A stretch of 64,000 nt of DNA from QZKY01 sp942492925 (GCA_942492925.1 OW818641.1:744001-808000), one strand, 5' to 3'. Counted from the first letter of the stretch, positions 8,296 through 18,768 are shown. Translations and numbers: made by a program. Notes: generated by a model not told the origin, from the sequence alone.

Positions 8296-9501
8296 TTAGC
8301 GACTATCTTGCGATTGAAGGAAGGCCCCGGTCAGTCGCACAAAATACGTCACGCCGATGGGCAATAAGGCATCGTTGAAGTCGTAACGTGCATTGTGGAG
8401 GTTGCACGGGCCAGCATCGCCCAGATCGTCGCGATGCTCGTCTCGTCCATTCGCAATGAACACGTAACAGCCGGGCACCTGTTGCAGATAAAACGCAAAA
8501 TCTTCCGCGCCCATCGTCGGTTCCATGTGTGCGTCTACATTTTCTTTGCCGACGACGCTTTCCAATATCGCGACAGCAAACGCCGTTTCTTTTTCGTGAT
8601 TGACGACGGCGGGATAACTGCGCATGAATCGAAAATCGACGGTGGCATTGAACGCGGCGGCGGTGTGTTCCGCAATTTCCCGCATGCGACGTTCGATCAT
8701 GTCCAGCACGCCCGCATCGAAATTGCGCACCGTGCCGATCAGGACGGCTTCATCCGGAATCACGTTGAAGGCGCTGCCTGCATGAATTTGCGTGATCGAC
8801 AGCACGGCGGATTTGTTTGGGTTCGTGTTGCGCGAGATGATCGTTTGCCAGCTTTGTGCAATTTGCACGGCGGTCATGATGGGGTCAACGCTGCGTTGCG
8901 GTTGCGACGCATGGCCGCCGCGTCCTTTCACGGTGACGCGAAAGGCATTGCTGGAGGCCATCATCGGGCCTGCGCGCACGCCGAAGGTGCCGACGTCGTG
9001 CATCGGCCAGTTGTGCATGCCGAAAACCGCATCCAGCGGAAATTGCAGCAGCAAGCCATCGTCGATCATGCGCTTGGCGCCGCCATGACTTTCTTCCGCC
9101 GGTTGGAAAATCAGCACGACTTTGCCGGGGAAATGGCGATGCCGTGAGAGCCAGTGCGCTGCACCGAGCAGCATCGTGGTGTGACCGTCGTGACCGCAGG
9201 CGTGCATGCGGCCTTCATGTTGAGAGGCATGCGCAAACGTATTCTGTTCCTGCATCGGCAACGCATCCATGTCGGCGCGCAAGCCGATGGTTTTCCCCTC
9301 CCCACCTGTACCAGTGATCACGCCGACGACGCCCGTGCCGCCCAGACCGCGTGTGACGGGAATGCCCCATTCAGTCAATTTGGCAGCGACAAGATCGGCG
9401 GTGCGATGCTCTTCATAGCCGAGTTCCGGATGCGCGTGGATGTCGCGGCGGATGGTTTCAAGTTCGGCGATGAAGCCGGTGGGGAAATCAAGCAGATTCA
9501 T
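8296..9501 (-). CDS. M20D-family amidohydrolase (hippurate hydrolase / N-acyl amino acid deacylase type)
   Basis: A zinc-dependent hydrolase of 401 residues that removes acyl groups from amino acids or similar amides in the cytoplasm. The M20D signature is present: HAHPELGYEEHRT near the N-terminus, MHACGHDGHT (metal-binding His and Asp), AEESHGGAKRM (Glu pair), GMHNWP and EPTMGAEDFAFYLQ. The dimerisation domain lies between about residues 185 and 295. The natural substrate cannot be deduced from the motifs. A TTG at 9516 also opens the frame; ATG 9501 fits the family start (MNLLDFPTGFI). It lies downstream of the YeeE/YedE pair on the same strand, but a palindrome sits between them. Confidence 0.85.
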   Translation of the reverse strand: MNLLDFPTGFIAELETIRRDIHAHPELGYEEHRTADLVAAKLTEWGIPVTRGLGGTGVVGVITGTGGEGKTIGLRADMDALPMQEQNTFAHASQHEGRMHACGHDGHTTMLLGAAHWLSRHRHFPGKVVLIFQPAEESHGGAKRMIDDGLLLQFPLDAVFGMHNWPMHDVGTFGVRAGPMMASSNAFRVTVKGRGGHASQPQRSVDPIMTAVQIAQSWQTIISRNTNPNKSAVLSITQIHAGSAFNVIPDEAVLIGTVRNFDAGVLDMIERRMREIAEHTAAAFNATVDFRFMRSYPAVVNHEKETAFAVAILESVVGKENVDAHMEPTMGAEDFAFYLQQVPGCYVFIANGRDEHRDDLGDAGPCNLHNARYDFNDALLPIGVTYFVRLTGAFLQSQDSR

Positions 9502-9563
9502 GAGGGCCGCGAACAATTCAGGAAAACCTTATGGTATTCCATTTGCGTCGAAAGTGGCGAGTG

Positions 9564-9605
9564 GCAAGTAGAGCGTAATTTTTCCACTTCCTACGCCCTA
9601 CTTGC
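9564..9605. repeat. Imperfect inverted repeat between the YeeE/YedE pair and the M20 gene
   Basis: GCAAGTAGAGCGTA (9564-9577) faces TACGCCCTACTTGC (9592-9605), with one mismatch in 14 pairs and an AT-rich loop. It lies just after the YeeE stop codon and could form an mRNA hairpin that ends or protects the transcript. The sequence style resembles dispersed palindromic repeats. Confidence 0.45.
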
Positions 9606-9617
9606 AATTCCCCAAGG

Positions 9618-10148
9618 TCACAGCCCTTTCTTCTCAAACCACACAAACAACGGGATGCAAATCGCCCATGCAGCGATCACGATGATCCAGGGTGAGACGC
9701 CGAGCACGTCGGGCAAGCCGATCTTGCCGATATCCGCCCAGGCGAGTACCGTCGATTTGAAGAACGGATAGAGTTCGGCGTAAATCGCTGCGCCGACGAT
9801 CATGCCTGCAATGGCGAAGATCGCATGCCAGCGGCCTTCGCCCAATGCGCCGACCGATGTGCCGGGGCAAAATCCCATGATGGCCCAACCGCCGCCGAAG
9901 AGTGCGCCACCAATGAGAACGGCGCCGACGTTCATTGACTTATGCCCGAGTTTGATAACCCCCATGCTGGAGAGGGCGATGATGCCGATCATGCCGACGA
10001 GAATGGCGGAGAGCATGAACTTCAGAATCGTCATGTCTTTGAGCAGCATGGCGCCGATTTGTTTGTCAAAGCGCAGCACGCGCCCTTTTTGAAGCAGGAA
10101 GCCGAAGGCGACGCCGGTGATCAAGCCGAGAATTTGTGCGGTACTCAT
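9618..10148 (-). CDS. YeeE/YedE-family sulfur transporter half
   Basis: A 176-residue inner-membrane protein with about four to five hydrophobic segments and the family Cys motif MGFCPGTSVGALGEGR. Two-protein YeeE/YedE systems are related to the TsuA thiosulfate channel and are thought to move thiosulfate or other reduced sulfur across the membrane through conserved cysteines. The start at 10148 has GGAGG six bases upstream; the frame is open further out but without a ribosome binding site. The partner half begins upstream on the same strand with a 13-base gap, so the two are co-transcribed. Confidence 0.82.
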   Translation of the reverse strand: MSTAQILGLITGVAFGFLLQKGRVLRFDKQIGAMLLKDMTILKFMLSAILVGMIGIIALSSMGVIKLGHKSMNVGAVLIGGALFGGGWAIMGFCPGTSVGALGEGRWHAIFAIAGMIVGAAIYAELYPFFKSTVLAWADIGKIGLPDVLGVSPWIIVIAAWAICIPLFVWFEKKGL

Positions 10149-10161
10149 GATGGCCTCCTTA

Positions 10162-10695
10162 TTATTTTCTGTAAACGAAGTGGGCAACAAGCATGCCGAC
10201 GCCGAAGAAGAGCGCTAGCGCGAAGAATGCACTCACCGACAGTTGCATCATGCCGCTCAAGCCGTGGCCGCTGGGGCAGCCGTCGGCCATGCGTGCGCCG
10301 ATCATCGCAACGATGCCGCCGAGGAAAGCGCCAATCGCGCGCTTGCCGATCGATGAGCCAAAGCGGTCGCGCCACGCAGGCGGCACGCTTTCAAGCTTGA
10401 AGCTCTTGTCCATCAGCGACGCAATCAGTGCGCCGATGAAGATGCCAATGATCAGCAGGAATTGCCAGTCCAGCGTGACCTTTTCCTTGATGAAGTAAGC
10501 ATTGGTCGCGACGTGTTCGGATGAGAAGATGCGCTCGATAAAACCGGCGGCGCGCACAAAGGTAGTGGACGCGCCGAGGAAATTCGTTTTGCCCATCCAG
10601 ATGGTGGTGGCGTAAGCGGAAAGGACGGCGAGAATGCCCGTCAGTCCGCCTGCGAAGTAAGGACTCCAGCCTTCTTCTCTTGTTCTGAATTTCAT
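10162..10695 (-). CDS. YeeE/YedE-family sulfur transporter, first half
   Basis: A 178-residue membrane protein carrying the second conserved Cys motif, MADGCPSGHGLSG, near residue 140. It has four hydrophobic stretches, including FAGGLTGILAVLSAY and FLLIIGIFIGALIASLM. With the next gene it forms a split YeeE/YedE pair for reduced sulfur transport (established for relatives; substrate inferred). AAGGAGG lies six bases before ATG 10695. In many proteobacteria such a pair sits beside a BigR-type repressor; here the BigR-like gene is about 11 kb away. Confidence 0.82.
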   Translation of the reverse strand: MKFRTREEGWSPYFAGGLTGILAVLSAYATTIWMGKTNFLGASTTFVRAAGFIERIFSSEHVATNAYFIKEKVTLDWQFLLIIGIFIGALIASLMDKSFKLESVPPAWRDRFGSSIGKRAIGAFLGGIVAMIGARMADGCPSGHGLSGMMQLSVSAFFALALFFGVGMLVAHFVYRK

Positions 10696-11173
10696 GATGC
10701 CTCCTTGGGTGGGAAAGAAAAACAATATATATTTTTCTTAAGTGTAATCAAAAATCGACATGTGTGCAGGATTGGTTGAGGCAGCCCCTGCCTCCTTATG
10801 ACCTTAATCGCTTCATGTTGCCTTGAAAAAAGACAAACACCACGATGGCATGTTGCAAAGAAGGTGTCGCCTTGGTGCATGGGTTTATCTTAAAAAAGAC
10901 AGGGCGCAGAATAATTTGACGAAAATCAAATTTGAGGTGATAAACTTCGCGTCGATTAGTGACCAGTTTGTAATCGCCGACTAATTATTCACCCAGCGAG
11001 TACCATGCGCTGTCAGTGCGGTAGGAATGGAAGGCGTAAGGAAGGCGCAGTCCCCTGGATTGTCCGGAACGCAGTTCCATCGAGCATATCCAACCTGCAC
11101 ATGTTTTCCCCACACAGATCGGTAACTTGCCCTTTGCAGGACAGGAGCGCTTTTTTAATTTTTCAGAGGTCAT
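10696..11173. other. Divergent intergenic region before the FadL-like gene
   Basis: About 480 bases holding the promoters of two divergent units. It contains the motif at 10967-10984 (listed separately), which overlaps an inverted repeat ATTAGT (10955-10960) / ACTAAT (10980-10985). Open frames here have no ribosome binding site or recognisable domain and are not called as genes. Confidence 0.5.
10967..10984 (+). promoter_or_regulatory. Shared upstream motif (copy 1)
   Basis: TTTGTAATCGCCGACTAA, about 190 bases before the FadL-like gene. A near copy (16 of 18 bases) lies at 22760-22777, directly before the CsgG-like operon. A looser version with a longer spacer is at 517-535. The shared sequence suggests a common regulator, but this is inference only. 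Confidence 0.3.
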
Positions 11174-12361
11174 ATGAAAACCAGGATTTCCCGCACCTTG
11201 TTTGCTGTTGTGATGGCCGCGCCTTTCGTTGCACGGGCTGGGGGAATGCATTTTTATGAAATGGGGACAACCGATTTGGGGTTGGCTGCCGCAGGGCAGG
11301 CGGCGCGTGCGGAAGATGCATCCACCGTGTATGGCAATCCGGCGGGGATGACGCGTCTCGCAGGCAACCAATTGTCGTTGGGAGGGGTGGCTGTGTACGC
11401 TGACGCCGAGTACAAACGCGACACCAATAAGCCTGGGGCATGGGCTGGCAATGATCCGGGCAACGTGGGTGGGGCTTTTCCGCACGTTAGCACTTTTTAC
11501 AGCCATAGCGTGAGCGATCGCCTTAAATTAGGGCTGGGAATCTACGGCAACTACGGATTAGCGTTGGACTTCGGGCAGTGGGCAGGTAGTCCGCTGGTTG
11601 AAGAGATCTCCACGAAGGCAGTGAGTTTTCAGCCGACAGCCGCTTATCGGCTCAACGACCAATGGTCGGTAGGTGGGGGCATGGTCATGAGCTATGGATT
11701 CACCAAGCTGGAGCGTAGGTCCGGTGGCGTGAAAATTACGGAAGATGATCAGGACTGGTCATATGGGGGGCGCTTGGGGGTAATGTACGAACCGACTGCC
11801 ACGACGCGTGTTGGGTTCGTGTGGCAAAGCAAGATAGAGCATGAGTACGACATGAACTGGAGTTCCACCAATCCCCTTACAGTCTATGCCAGAATGCTGG
11901 AGAAAAGTGTGCGACCGGAAGAGCGCATGCTGAGTGTCTGGCAACGTGTGAATCCTTCCTGGGCCGTGATGGGCAATATCGGCTGGCAAGGCTGGAGCAA
12001 ATACACGAATGATGGGTTACAGAATCGTTCCTACAATGGACCACTCGAGTTCAGGGACACATGGCATGTCGCTATCGGCGCCCAATACACGATCAACGCA
12101 AACACCAAGTGGAACATTGGTACTGCCTACGACACCAGTATGTACAAGAGCCAGAAGGATACCGCGCTGATTTTGCCCAATGGGGCCGTGTGGCGTATCG
12201 GTACGGGCATTCAGTACAAAATGAACAAGGATGATGAATTGGGAGTCGCCATTGCCTATTTGCGTGCAGAAAGCGGCTACGATCAGCACCCACGCCTCAG
12301 CGGCGAATATGATCATCCGCAAGTTTATTTTGCCTCAGTCCAATATCTGCATAAATTCTAA
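11174..12361 (+). CDS. FadL/TodX-family outer-membrane transport protein
   Basis: A 395-residue outer-membrane beta-barrel. A signal peptide (about residues 1-22, ending ARA) is followed by the FadL hatch motif (GLAAAGQAARAEDASTVYGNPAGMTRL, split over about 35-62) and amphipathic strands to the C-terminal YLHKF. FadL proteins bring long-chain fatty acids or other hydrophobic compounds across the outer membrane. The exact substrate cannot be read from the sequence. AGAGG precedes the ATG. The gene stands alone and ends in a strong terminator. Confidence 0.87.
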   Translation: MKTRISRTLFAVVMAAPFVARAGGMHFYEMGTTDLGLAAAGQAARAEDASTVYGNPAGMTRLAGNQLSLGGVAVYADAEYKRDTNKPGAWAGNDPGNVGGAFPHVSTFYSHSVSDRLKLGLGIYGNYGLALDFGQWAGSPLVEEISTKAVSFQPTAAYRLNDQWSVGGGMVMSYGFTKLERRSGGVKITEDDQDWSYGGRLGVMYEPTATTRVGFVWQSKIEHEYDMNWSSTNPLTVYARMLEKSVRPEERMLSVWQRVNPSWAVMGNIGWQGWSKYTNDGLQNRSYNGPLEFRDTWHVAIGAQYTINANTKWNIGTAYDTSMYKSQKDTALILPNGAVWRIGTGIQYKMNKDDELGVAIAYLRAESGYDQHPRLSGEYDHPQVYFASVQYLHKF

Positions 12362-12374
12362 AGAAGCCATTCCC

Positions 12375-12410
12375 AAAAGCAGGGCCGGTGAAAGCCGGCC
12401 CTGCTTTTTT
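12375..12410 (+). terminator. Rho-independent terminator after the FadL-like gene
   Basis: GCAGGGCCGG (12379-12388) pairs with CCGGCCCTGC (12395-12404) around a 6-base loop and is followed by a T run. A-rich sequence on the other side means it may also serve the convergent ClC gene. Confidence 0.88.
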
Positions 12411-12449
12411 ACGTTGCGCAAACTGCGTTGATACGCAAGGCGGACGCGA

Positions 12450-13784
12450 TTATGTGCGCATGAATCGTTCCGCCAACTTGTGATAGAGCGGTTCGGGGCT
12501 GATCAGTTTTGAGATACCGTTTGCGATGAGGACGGCAGCGGCCAGGGGCAAGAGCAGGTACATGCCGTTGGTCATTTCCATCGTGATGATGAGGGCGGTG
12601 AGCGGCGAACGCGTGACGCCCGACAAATAAGCGGCCATCACCAGCAGCACGATGGCGCCGTGTGGCCCCAAGGCGGGAAAGAGTCCGGAGAGCCCATCGC
12701 CCAGGCCTGCGCCGACAGACAGCGTGGGCGCGAACAAACCGCCGGGAATGCCGCTGATGGAAGAAAGAAACGTTGCCGCAAACTTGGCGATGCCATAGAA
12801 CCACGAATAGATGCTGGCCTCGCTTCCGAGAGTTGCTTTGGTGGCTTCATAACCTGAACCGAATACCAGGTTGTCGGTCGTCATGCCAAGGATGGCAAGG
12901 ATCGCGCCGCAGAAGGCCGCAAAGACAATGGGACGGTTGCGCATGACATTGGCGAGGATGCCTGGCGGGTTGAAGGTCGCCTTGATCATCAGTCGGCTGA
13001 AAAGCCCACCGGCTACACCACCGAGGATGCCGCAGGCGAGGACCACGGGGGCACTGCTCAAACCGCTCAAAAACGCAGAGGTCGAACCGAAGTAGGTGTA
13101 TTGTCCGACCAGCGCGAGCGACACCAGCCCGGAAAGTATGACCGTCAAGAGCGTTGAGCTATGCGCGGTGAAGACGTGTTTTTTGCCAAGCTCTTCAATG
13201 GCGAACATGACGCCAGCCAGTGGTGTGTTGAAGGCGGCGGCGATGCCGGCGGCACCACCGGCCATGACCAGTGTGCGACGCTGTTCCGCCGTATTCAGGA
13301 AACCTTTGCCATAGAAGGCGTGCATGATCGACGCGCCAATCTGAACGGTGGGGCCTTCACGGCCAATCGAAGCTCCAGCCGCGAGTCCGCCGATCAGCAT
13401 GATCGCTTTGCCGAAAGCGATGCGAAGCGATAGTAAATGACTGGTTTTTTTAGGATCTTCGTTTTCGATGACAGCGATCGTTTGCGGAATGCCGCTGCCA
13501 GGCGTGCCGCGAAAAAAACGCTGGACGAGGTAAGCGAACAAAGCAAAGGCCAGTGGCAAAATCAGGATGGGCGCATGCGGATACCGTTCAAGCATCACGC
13601 GGTTCAGATGCCCGGCGTAATCACACGCTTTGGCGACGCCCACCCCTGCAAGGCCAATCAACAAGGGGGCCGCAATCCAGGCGTACCAGCGGCGCCAGAA
13701 ATCCAGCATTTTCTGTATGCGAGAGGATGCTGCTGTTGATGTTGCCTCTGTGGCAGGCGTGCTATCGATAGTTGGATCGTTCAT
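12450..13784 (-). CDS. ClC-family chloride channel / chloride-proton antiporter
   Basis: A 444-residue inner-membrane protein. All three ClC filter motifs are present: GSGIPQT (about 97-103), GREGPTVQIGA (gating Glu) and GIPGGLFAPTLSVGAGLG. A Glu in FAIEELGKK matches the intracellular proton-transfer position, so exchange rather than simple channel behaviour is more likely (inference). It lacks CBS domains at the C-terminus. It faces the FadL-like gene, and the terminator at 12375-12410 probably separates them. Confidence 0.9.
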   Translation of the reverse strand: MNDPTIDSTPATEATSTAASSRIQKMLDFWRRWYAWIAAPLLIGLAGVGVAKACDYAGHLNRVMLERYPHAPILILPLAFALFAYLVQRFFRGTPGSGIPQTIAVIENEDPKKTSHLLSLRIAFGKAIMLIGGLAAGASIGREGPTVQIGASIMHAFYGKGFLNTAEQRRTLVMAGGAAGIAAAFNTPLAGVMFAIEELGKKHVFTAHSSTLLTVILSGLVSLALVGQYTYFGSTSAFLSGLSSAPVVLACGILGGVAGGLFSRLMIKATFNPPGILANVMRNRPIVFAAFCGAILAILGMTTDNLVFGSGYEATKATLGSEASIYSWFYGIAKFAATFLSSISGIPGGLFAPTLSVGAGLGDGLSGLFPALGPHGAIVLLVMAAYLSGVTRSPLTALIITMEMTNGMYLLLPLAAAVLIANGISKLISPEPLYHKLAERFMRT

Positions 13785-13872
13785 GCGCCAGAGCTGGTTG
13801 CGCGTATGCGAAGCTTTGATTCTACAAAGATTTACCCGAAAAAGCGATGTTTGATCTGAGTGGGGAGTCTAT

Positions 13873-14343
13873 TCACGCGCGCAACGTGGCGACGAGTCGC
13901 TTCGGATGTTGCAACAAAGCCAGCGCATCGAGGATGTTCGAGCAGACGATGTCGGCCGCCATGATCGCTTCTGCAGCACCGCCTTCGGCTTGAACAAGCG
14001 CAATGCCAACGGCGGCAGACTTCAGCATGTCGTGGTCGTTGCGGCCGTTGCCGATGGCGATGACGGAATCCGCGCCAAGTTGATGAACGTAGTGGTTCTT
14101 TTCCTGCGCTTGCTCGTTTTGCGGAATGATCGTCAGTGTGAGCGGCAGGTTGGCCAGTTGTGCGGCGGCGATGCCGAAGGTGTCCGCCGTGATGACATGA
14201 ATCTGGATGTCAGCACGAAGTGAATGAAACGCGTCGGCGACACCGGGGATCAGATGGCCGTCCACCGCAATCGTGCCGTTGTAATCCAGTACAAGATGCG
14301 CGAGGCGGAGCGACGTGAAGCCGGGAATATCAATGGCGATCAT
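13873..14343 (-). CDS. HAD-superfamily hydrolase related to the soluble domain of P-type ATPases
   Basis: A 156-residue cytoplasmic protein. Motif I is LDYNGTIAVDG: the nucleophile Asp is kept, but the second residue of the usual DxDGT is Asn, as tolerated in the P-type ATPase branch. Motif II is HVITADTFG and the acidic motif is IGNGRNDHDMLKSA (GDGxND-like). This resembles COG4087 soluble phosphatases; the substrate is unknown. The start at 14343 gives MIAIDIPGF and lies four bases after the CheY-like gene, so the two form an operon. Confidence 0.75.
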   Translation of the reverse strand: MIAIDIPGFTSLRLAHLVLDYNGTIAVDGHLIPGVADAFHSLRADIQIHVITADTFGIAAAQLANLPLTLTIIPQNEQAQEKNHYVHQLGADSVIAIGNGRNDHDMLKSAAVGIALVQAEGGAAEAIMAADIVCSNILDALALLQHPKRLVATLRA

Positions 14344-14347
14344 GGCA

Positions 14348-14758
14348 TCAGGATGAAGCAGGTTTGGCGGCATCGCCATTGGATTGCTGACTGTTGACGA
14401 GTCGCAAAACGGCAGAGCGAACCGTGTTGGCAACGGTCGCTTGATTGAACGGTTTGAGAAAAAATCCGTGCGCGCCACGCCCAATGATGTTTTTTGCCGT
14501 GTCGGCGTCGATTGCGCTGCTGATCACAAAAATCAGCGTCTTCGGCCACTCATGTCTGATGATTTCGATCATGTCGGGATCATCGTTCACCTGTTGCAAA
14601 TCGATGCAGACAAACTGCGGTTGAAACTTTTGCACGAGCTGCATGCCTTTGACGGCTGTATTGGTATGACCGACGACATCCCATCCGTTGTTGACGAGAA
14701 TGGTTTGCAAGAGACCGCGAGATGTCGCGTTTCCGTCGATGATCACAGCTTTTAACAT
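14348..14758 (-). CDS. Single-domain CheY-like response regulator
   Basis: A 136-residue receiver protein without an output domain. The phospho-acceptor is the Asp in FVCIDLQQ (about residue 53). The Lys is in FLKPFN and the acidic residue near the N-terminus is in VIIDGNATSR. Only one acidic residue is seen in the metal pocket where most family members have two, so phosphorylation may be atypical. AGGAGG lies shortly before the ATG. It is followed closely by the HAD hydrolase. No kinase is adjacent and its partner is unknown. Confidence 0.8.
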   Translation of the reverse strand: MLKAVIIDGNATSRGLLQTILVNNGWDVVGHTNTAVKGMQLVQKFQPQFVCIDLQQVNDDPDMIEIIRHEWPKTLIFVISSAIDADTAKNIIGRGAHGFFLKPFNQATVANTVRSAVLRLVNSQQSNGDAAKPASS

Positions 14759-14803
14759 GGGGGCCTCCTGTGAAATGGCACAAATATTTCAGGTGGTCAA
14801 CGT

Positions 14804-15118
14804 TCAGAAGCGGTTGGGTTCCTTGGGGCCTTGAACGAGGAGAAAGATCAAAATTAGCCAGCCGATGATCGGAATGATGCCAATCAATTGCAGCCAGCCT
14901 GTGCGATTGGTGTCATGCAGTCGACGTGTGGCGACTGCAATAGAAGGGAGCAACATTCCGAAATTAAAAATCAAGACCAGGGTTTTCCCGAAGAACGAAA
15001 GGATGAAAAAACCAAGGAAAAGAAAAAGAATGAACCACCAATATTCTGATCGAGATGCACGCCCTTTGAAATCGGCATATTTCGAGAGGCAGGTTTTAAT
15101 CGAATCGGTAAAAGTCAT
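14804..15118 (-). CDS. DUF805-family small membrane protein
   Basis: A 104-residue inner-membrane protein. It starts MTFTDSIKTCLSKYADFKGRASRSEYWWF, with the DUF805 hallmark RASRSEYWWF, followed by three to four membrane segments and the RRLHDTNRTGWLQL motif. DUF805 proteins are common and of unknown function. The frame is open upstream, but ATG 15118 has GGAAC before it and fits the family length. Confidence 0.85.
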   Translation of the reverse strand: MTFTDSIKTCLSKYADFKGRASRSEYWWFILFLFLGFFILSFFGKTLVLIFNFGMLLPSIAVATRRLHDTNRTGWLQLIGIIPIIGWLILIFLLVQGPKEPNRF

Positions 15119-15197
15119 CAGGGTTCCTTGAAAACGAAAAGATATTAACAAAGATCGCAGGCTTTAATTTTGACAAGGCTCATCATGCGGCAAGAAT

Positions 15198-15234
15198 AAA
15201 AAACCCGCAAGGGGTAATCCTTGCGGGTTTTTTA
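15198..15234 (-). terminator. Bidirectional terminator after groEL
   Basis: AACCCGCAAGG (15202-15212) pairs with CCTTGCGGGTT (15219-15229), with A and T runs on the two sides. It ends the groES-groEL transcript reading leftwards. Confidence 0.85.
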
Positions 15235-15245
15235 TTGTGTCATTT

Positions 15246-15266
15246 CCTCCCCATTTTAGGGGGAGG
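15246..15266. repeat. C-rich/G-rich palindrome, intergenic (copy B)
   Basis: CCTCCCC (15246-15252) faces GGGGAGG (15260-15266) across a 7-base loop, between the groEL stop codon and its terminator. It is similar in form to the elements at 8196 and 46794. Confidence 0.45.
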
Positions 15267-15273
15267 GAGTTTA

Positions 15274-16914
<1,641 letters not shown>

Positions 16915-16952
16915 GTTTAACTCCTGAGTTCGTTTGATTTATTCGGTGTGGC

Positions 16953-17243
16953 TTATTTTTGGACGATCGCTACGACGTCGCTTTCATTCATGACCAGCAA
17001 TTCCTGACCATCAACTTTGACGGTTTGGGATGCGTATTTCTTGAAGAGGACTTGGTCGCCGACTTTAACGACGAGCGGACGCAAGCTGCCATCTTGCATA
17101 ACGCGGCCATCGCCGACAGCCAGCACTTCGCCTTGATCGGGGCGTTCTGCAGCGGCATCAGGAATGACGATGCCAGAAGCGGTTTTGGTTTCTTGGTCCA
17201 TGCGCTTGACGATGATTTGATCATACAAAGGACGAAGTTTCAT
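16953..17243 (-). CDS. groES: Co-chaperonin GroES (10 kDa)
   Basis: A 96-residue subunit that caps the GroEL ring. It starts MKLRPLYDQIIVKR, with the mobile loop around TASGIVIPDAAAE and the final strand NESDVVAIVQK. It is the first gene of the groESL operon, expressed from the promoter at 17361-17389 and controlled by the overlapping CIRCE element. Confidence 0.97.
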   Translation of the reverse strand: MKLRPLYDQIIVKRMDQETKTASGIVIPDAAAERPDQGEVLAVGDGRVMQDGSLRPLVVKVGDQVLFKKYASQTVKVDGQELLVMNESDVVAIVQK

Positions 17244-17334
17244 AGAAATTCCTTTTAATTCAATGGGTTGTTGACTTTATCCGCGGCAAGTGATGTTGCG
17301 CGACGGCATGAAGGGTTGGTAACGCGAAGAATTA

Positions 17335-17361
17335 TTAGCACTCTCCGTTAACGAGTGCTAA
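17335..17361. promoter_or_regulatory. CIRCE element (HrcA operator)
   Basis: TTAGCACTC (17335-17343), nine-base spacer, GAGTGCTAA (17353-17361): a perfect match to the CIRCE consensus. HrcA bound here represses groESL until heat shock releases it. It directly follows and touches the -10 hexamer. Confidence 0.97.
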
Positions 17362-17389
17362 GTATAGGGGCCGCTTGATAGATTTTCAA
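17361..17389 (-). promoter_or_regulatory. groESL sigma-70 promoter
   Basis: On the minus strand TTGAAA (17384-17389), a 17-base spacer and TATACT (17361-17366). The -10 touches the CIRCE repeat, so HrcA binding would block initiation. No sigma-32 type -35/-10 is obvious. Confidence 0.85.
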
Positions 17390-17655
17390 GGGCACGAAGC
17401 CATTTTGTTATCGACCTTTAAGGAAGCCGCGTCGGCATTCTCAGGCTTCTCGCCCTACGCCCGTATGTATCCAATGCGGGTTCGCATGATCAAGCACAAA
17501 CAAAAGTGACAAAATTGACAACAGCGCATGGTAAACTGAGTTGTTAATATCGCAATACGCATTGCGCATCTTATCCCTGAACTGGGTGCGCTAAAAAGTT
17601 GCGTTCATCTTCAAATGTTTTTTCGTCGTAACCAACTAATACATTCGGATGAAAT

Positions 17656-18768
17656 ATGACTGATCGCAAATCTGCCCCCACAATGCCACCTCGCAATTCG
17701 CAAGTCGGACGTGCAATCGAAGACGCACAATTGCTTCTGGCGTTTGCCGCCCGGAACGGCGTTGCGTTGGAACAGGGCATCATCGAGACCGTGGTGAAGG
17801 CGAGGGCGGATGACGCATTCACCGAAGAGGAAGAAGTCGCTTTCTGGACGCAGTTCAATCAGTTGGTGAAAGCGGTTTCTCCGGTAACCGCCGAAAGTTT
17901 GCGGGCGATGCATGGCCATCCGCAGCCGGGGAATGGGTGGACATGGCCGTGGACGCGATGGTGTCGGATGTCGCAAGCGCGGCGAACGGTGCTGAGTTAT
18001 ACGTTCGTGGCGGTCGTCAGTTTGATGGTGTTGCTGACGTTCCAGTATTTTTGGGCGCAAGGCACTTATCTGGCGCAGGACATCCAGAGAATAGAAAAGC
18101 GTTTCAAGGAAGTCGAAACGCAAATCATGACGATTGAAAAATTGCCGAAAGAGAGCCAGACGCAAAAAAGTCTTGATTTGCATTTCCTGAAACAGGAGCG
18201 GGAAGCCTTGCTTCAACAAAAACACACAAATTTGGCGTTGATTAAAAATTGGCGCAGCAAGTTGCTGCGTACGGAAAAAGAGGAAGATATTGCTGCGGGC
18301 GAAGCGGCAATAAAAGCCGACATGGCGACGAGCAACAAAAGCCGCTTATCAACAAAAGAGCCTACGACGGGTACCGTATTCCTGTCCCCCGCCATTTACG
18401 GCGGCATGCTGCAAAAGCTCACGCTGGAGCTGGAAGCCATTCAAGGGTATATCTTGCCGCTGTTGTATGGCTTGTTAGGCGCATGCGTATATATCTTGCG
18501 CACGCTTTCGAGCAGAATCAAAACCAATACCTACACCGAAATAGCCAACATCAACCTGAAAATCCGCTTGTTCCTCGGCATGCTCGGCGGCATGGTCATT
18601 GCATGGTTTGTGACGCCAGAAAATTCCGGCGAAATTTTCAAATCGCTGTCGCCGTTTGCTCTGGCGTTTTTGGCCGGGTATAGCATCGAGTTGCTGTTCG
18701 CATCGATGGACCGCATCATCGGCGCATTCACCGGCAATGCGCCGTCTTTACCAGCCAAGCCGCAATAG
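17656..18768 (+). CDS. Membrane protein of unknown function with a coiled-coil domain
   Basis: A 370-residue protein I do not recognise. The N-terminal 100 residues are soluble and partly acidic. A first membrane segment is at about 111-132. A charged, mostly helical region with coiled-coil character (about 138-215, rich in K, E, Q) follows. Three more membrane segments lie at about 263-283, 303-320 and 331-350, and the tail is Pro-rich. The layout suggests a membrane-anchored scaffold or sensor with a large extracytoplasmic or cytoplasmic loop. Base composition is like its neighbours. It stands alone; the next gene begins 377 bases on. Confidence 0.75.
   Translation: MTDRKSAPTMPPRNSQVGRAIEDAQLLLAFAARNGVALEQGIIETVVKARADDAFTEEEEVAFWTQFNQLVKAVSPVTAESLRAMHGHPQPGNGWTWPWTRWCRMSQARRTVLSYTFVAVVSLMVLLTFQYFWAQGTYLAQDIQRIEKRFKEVETQIMTIEKLPKESQTQKSLDLHFLKQEREALLQQKHTNLALIKNWRSKLLRTEKEEDIAAGEAAIKADMATSNKSRLSTKEPTTGTVFLSPAIYGGMLQKLTLELEAIQGYILPLLYGLLGACVYILRTLSSRIKTNTYTEIANINLKIRLFLGMLGGMVIAWFVTPENSGEIFKSLSPFALAFLAGYSIELLFASMDRIIGAFTGNAPSLPAKPQ

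Larger units (their letters stand above)
17244..17655. other. Regulatory region of groESL and start of the next unit
   Basis: Holds the groESL leader, CIRCE operator and promoter (listed separately). The part 17390-17655 must include the promoter of the plus-strand membrane protein at 17656, but no strong hexamers stand out. No gene is seen. Confidence 0.6.
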
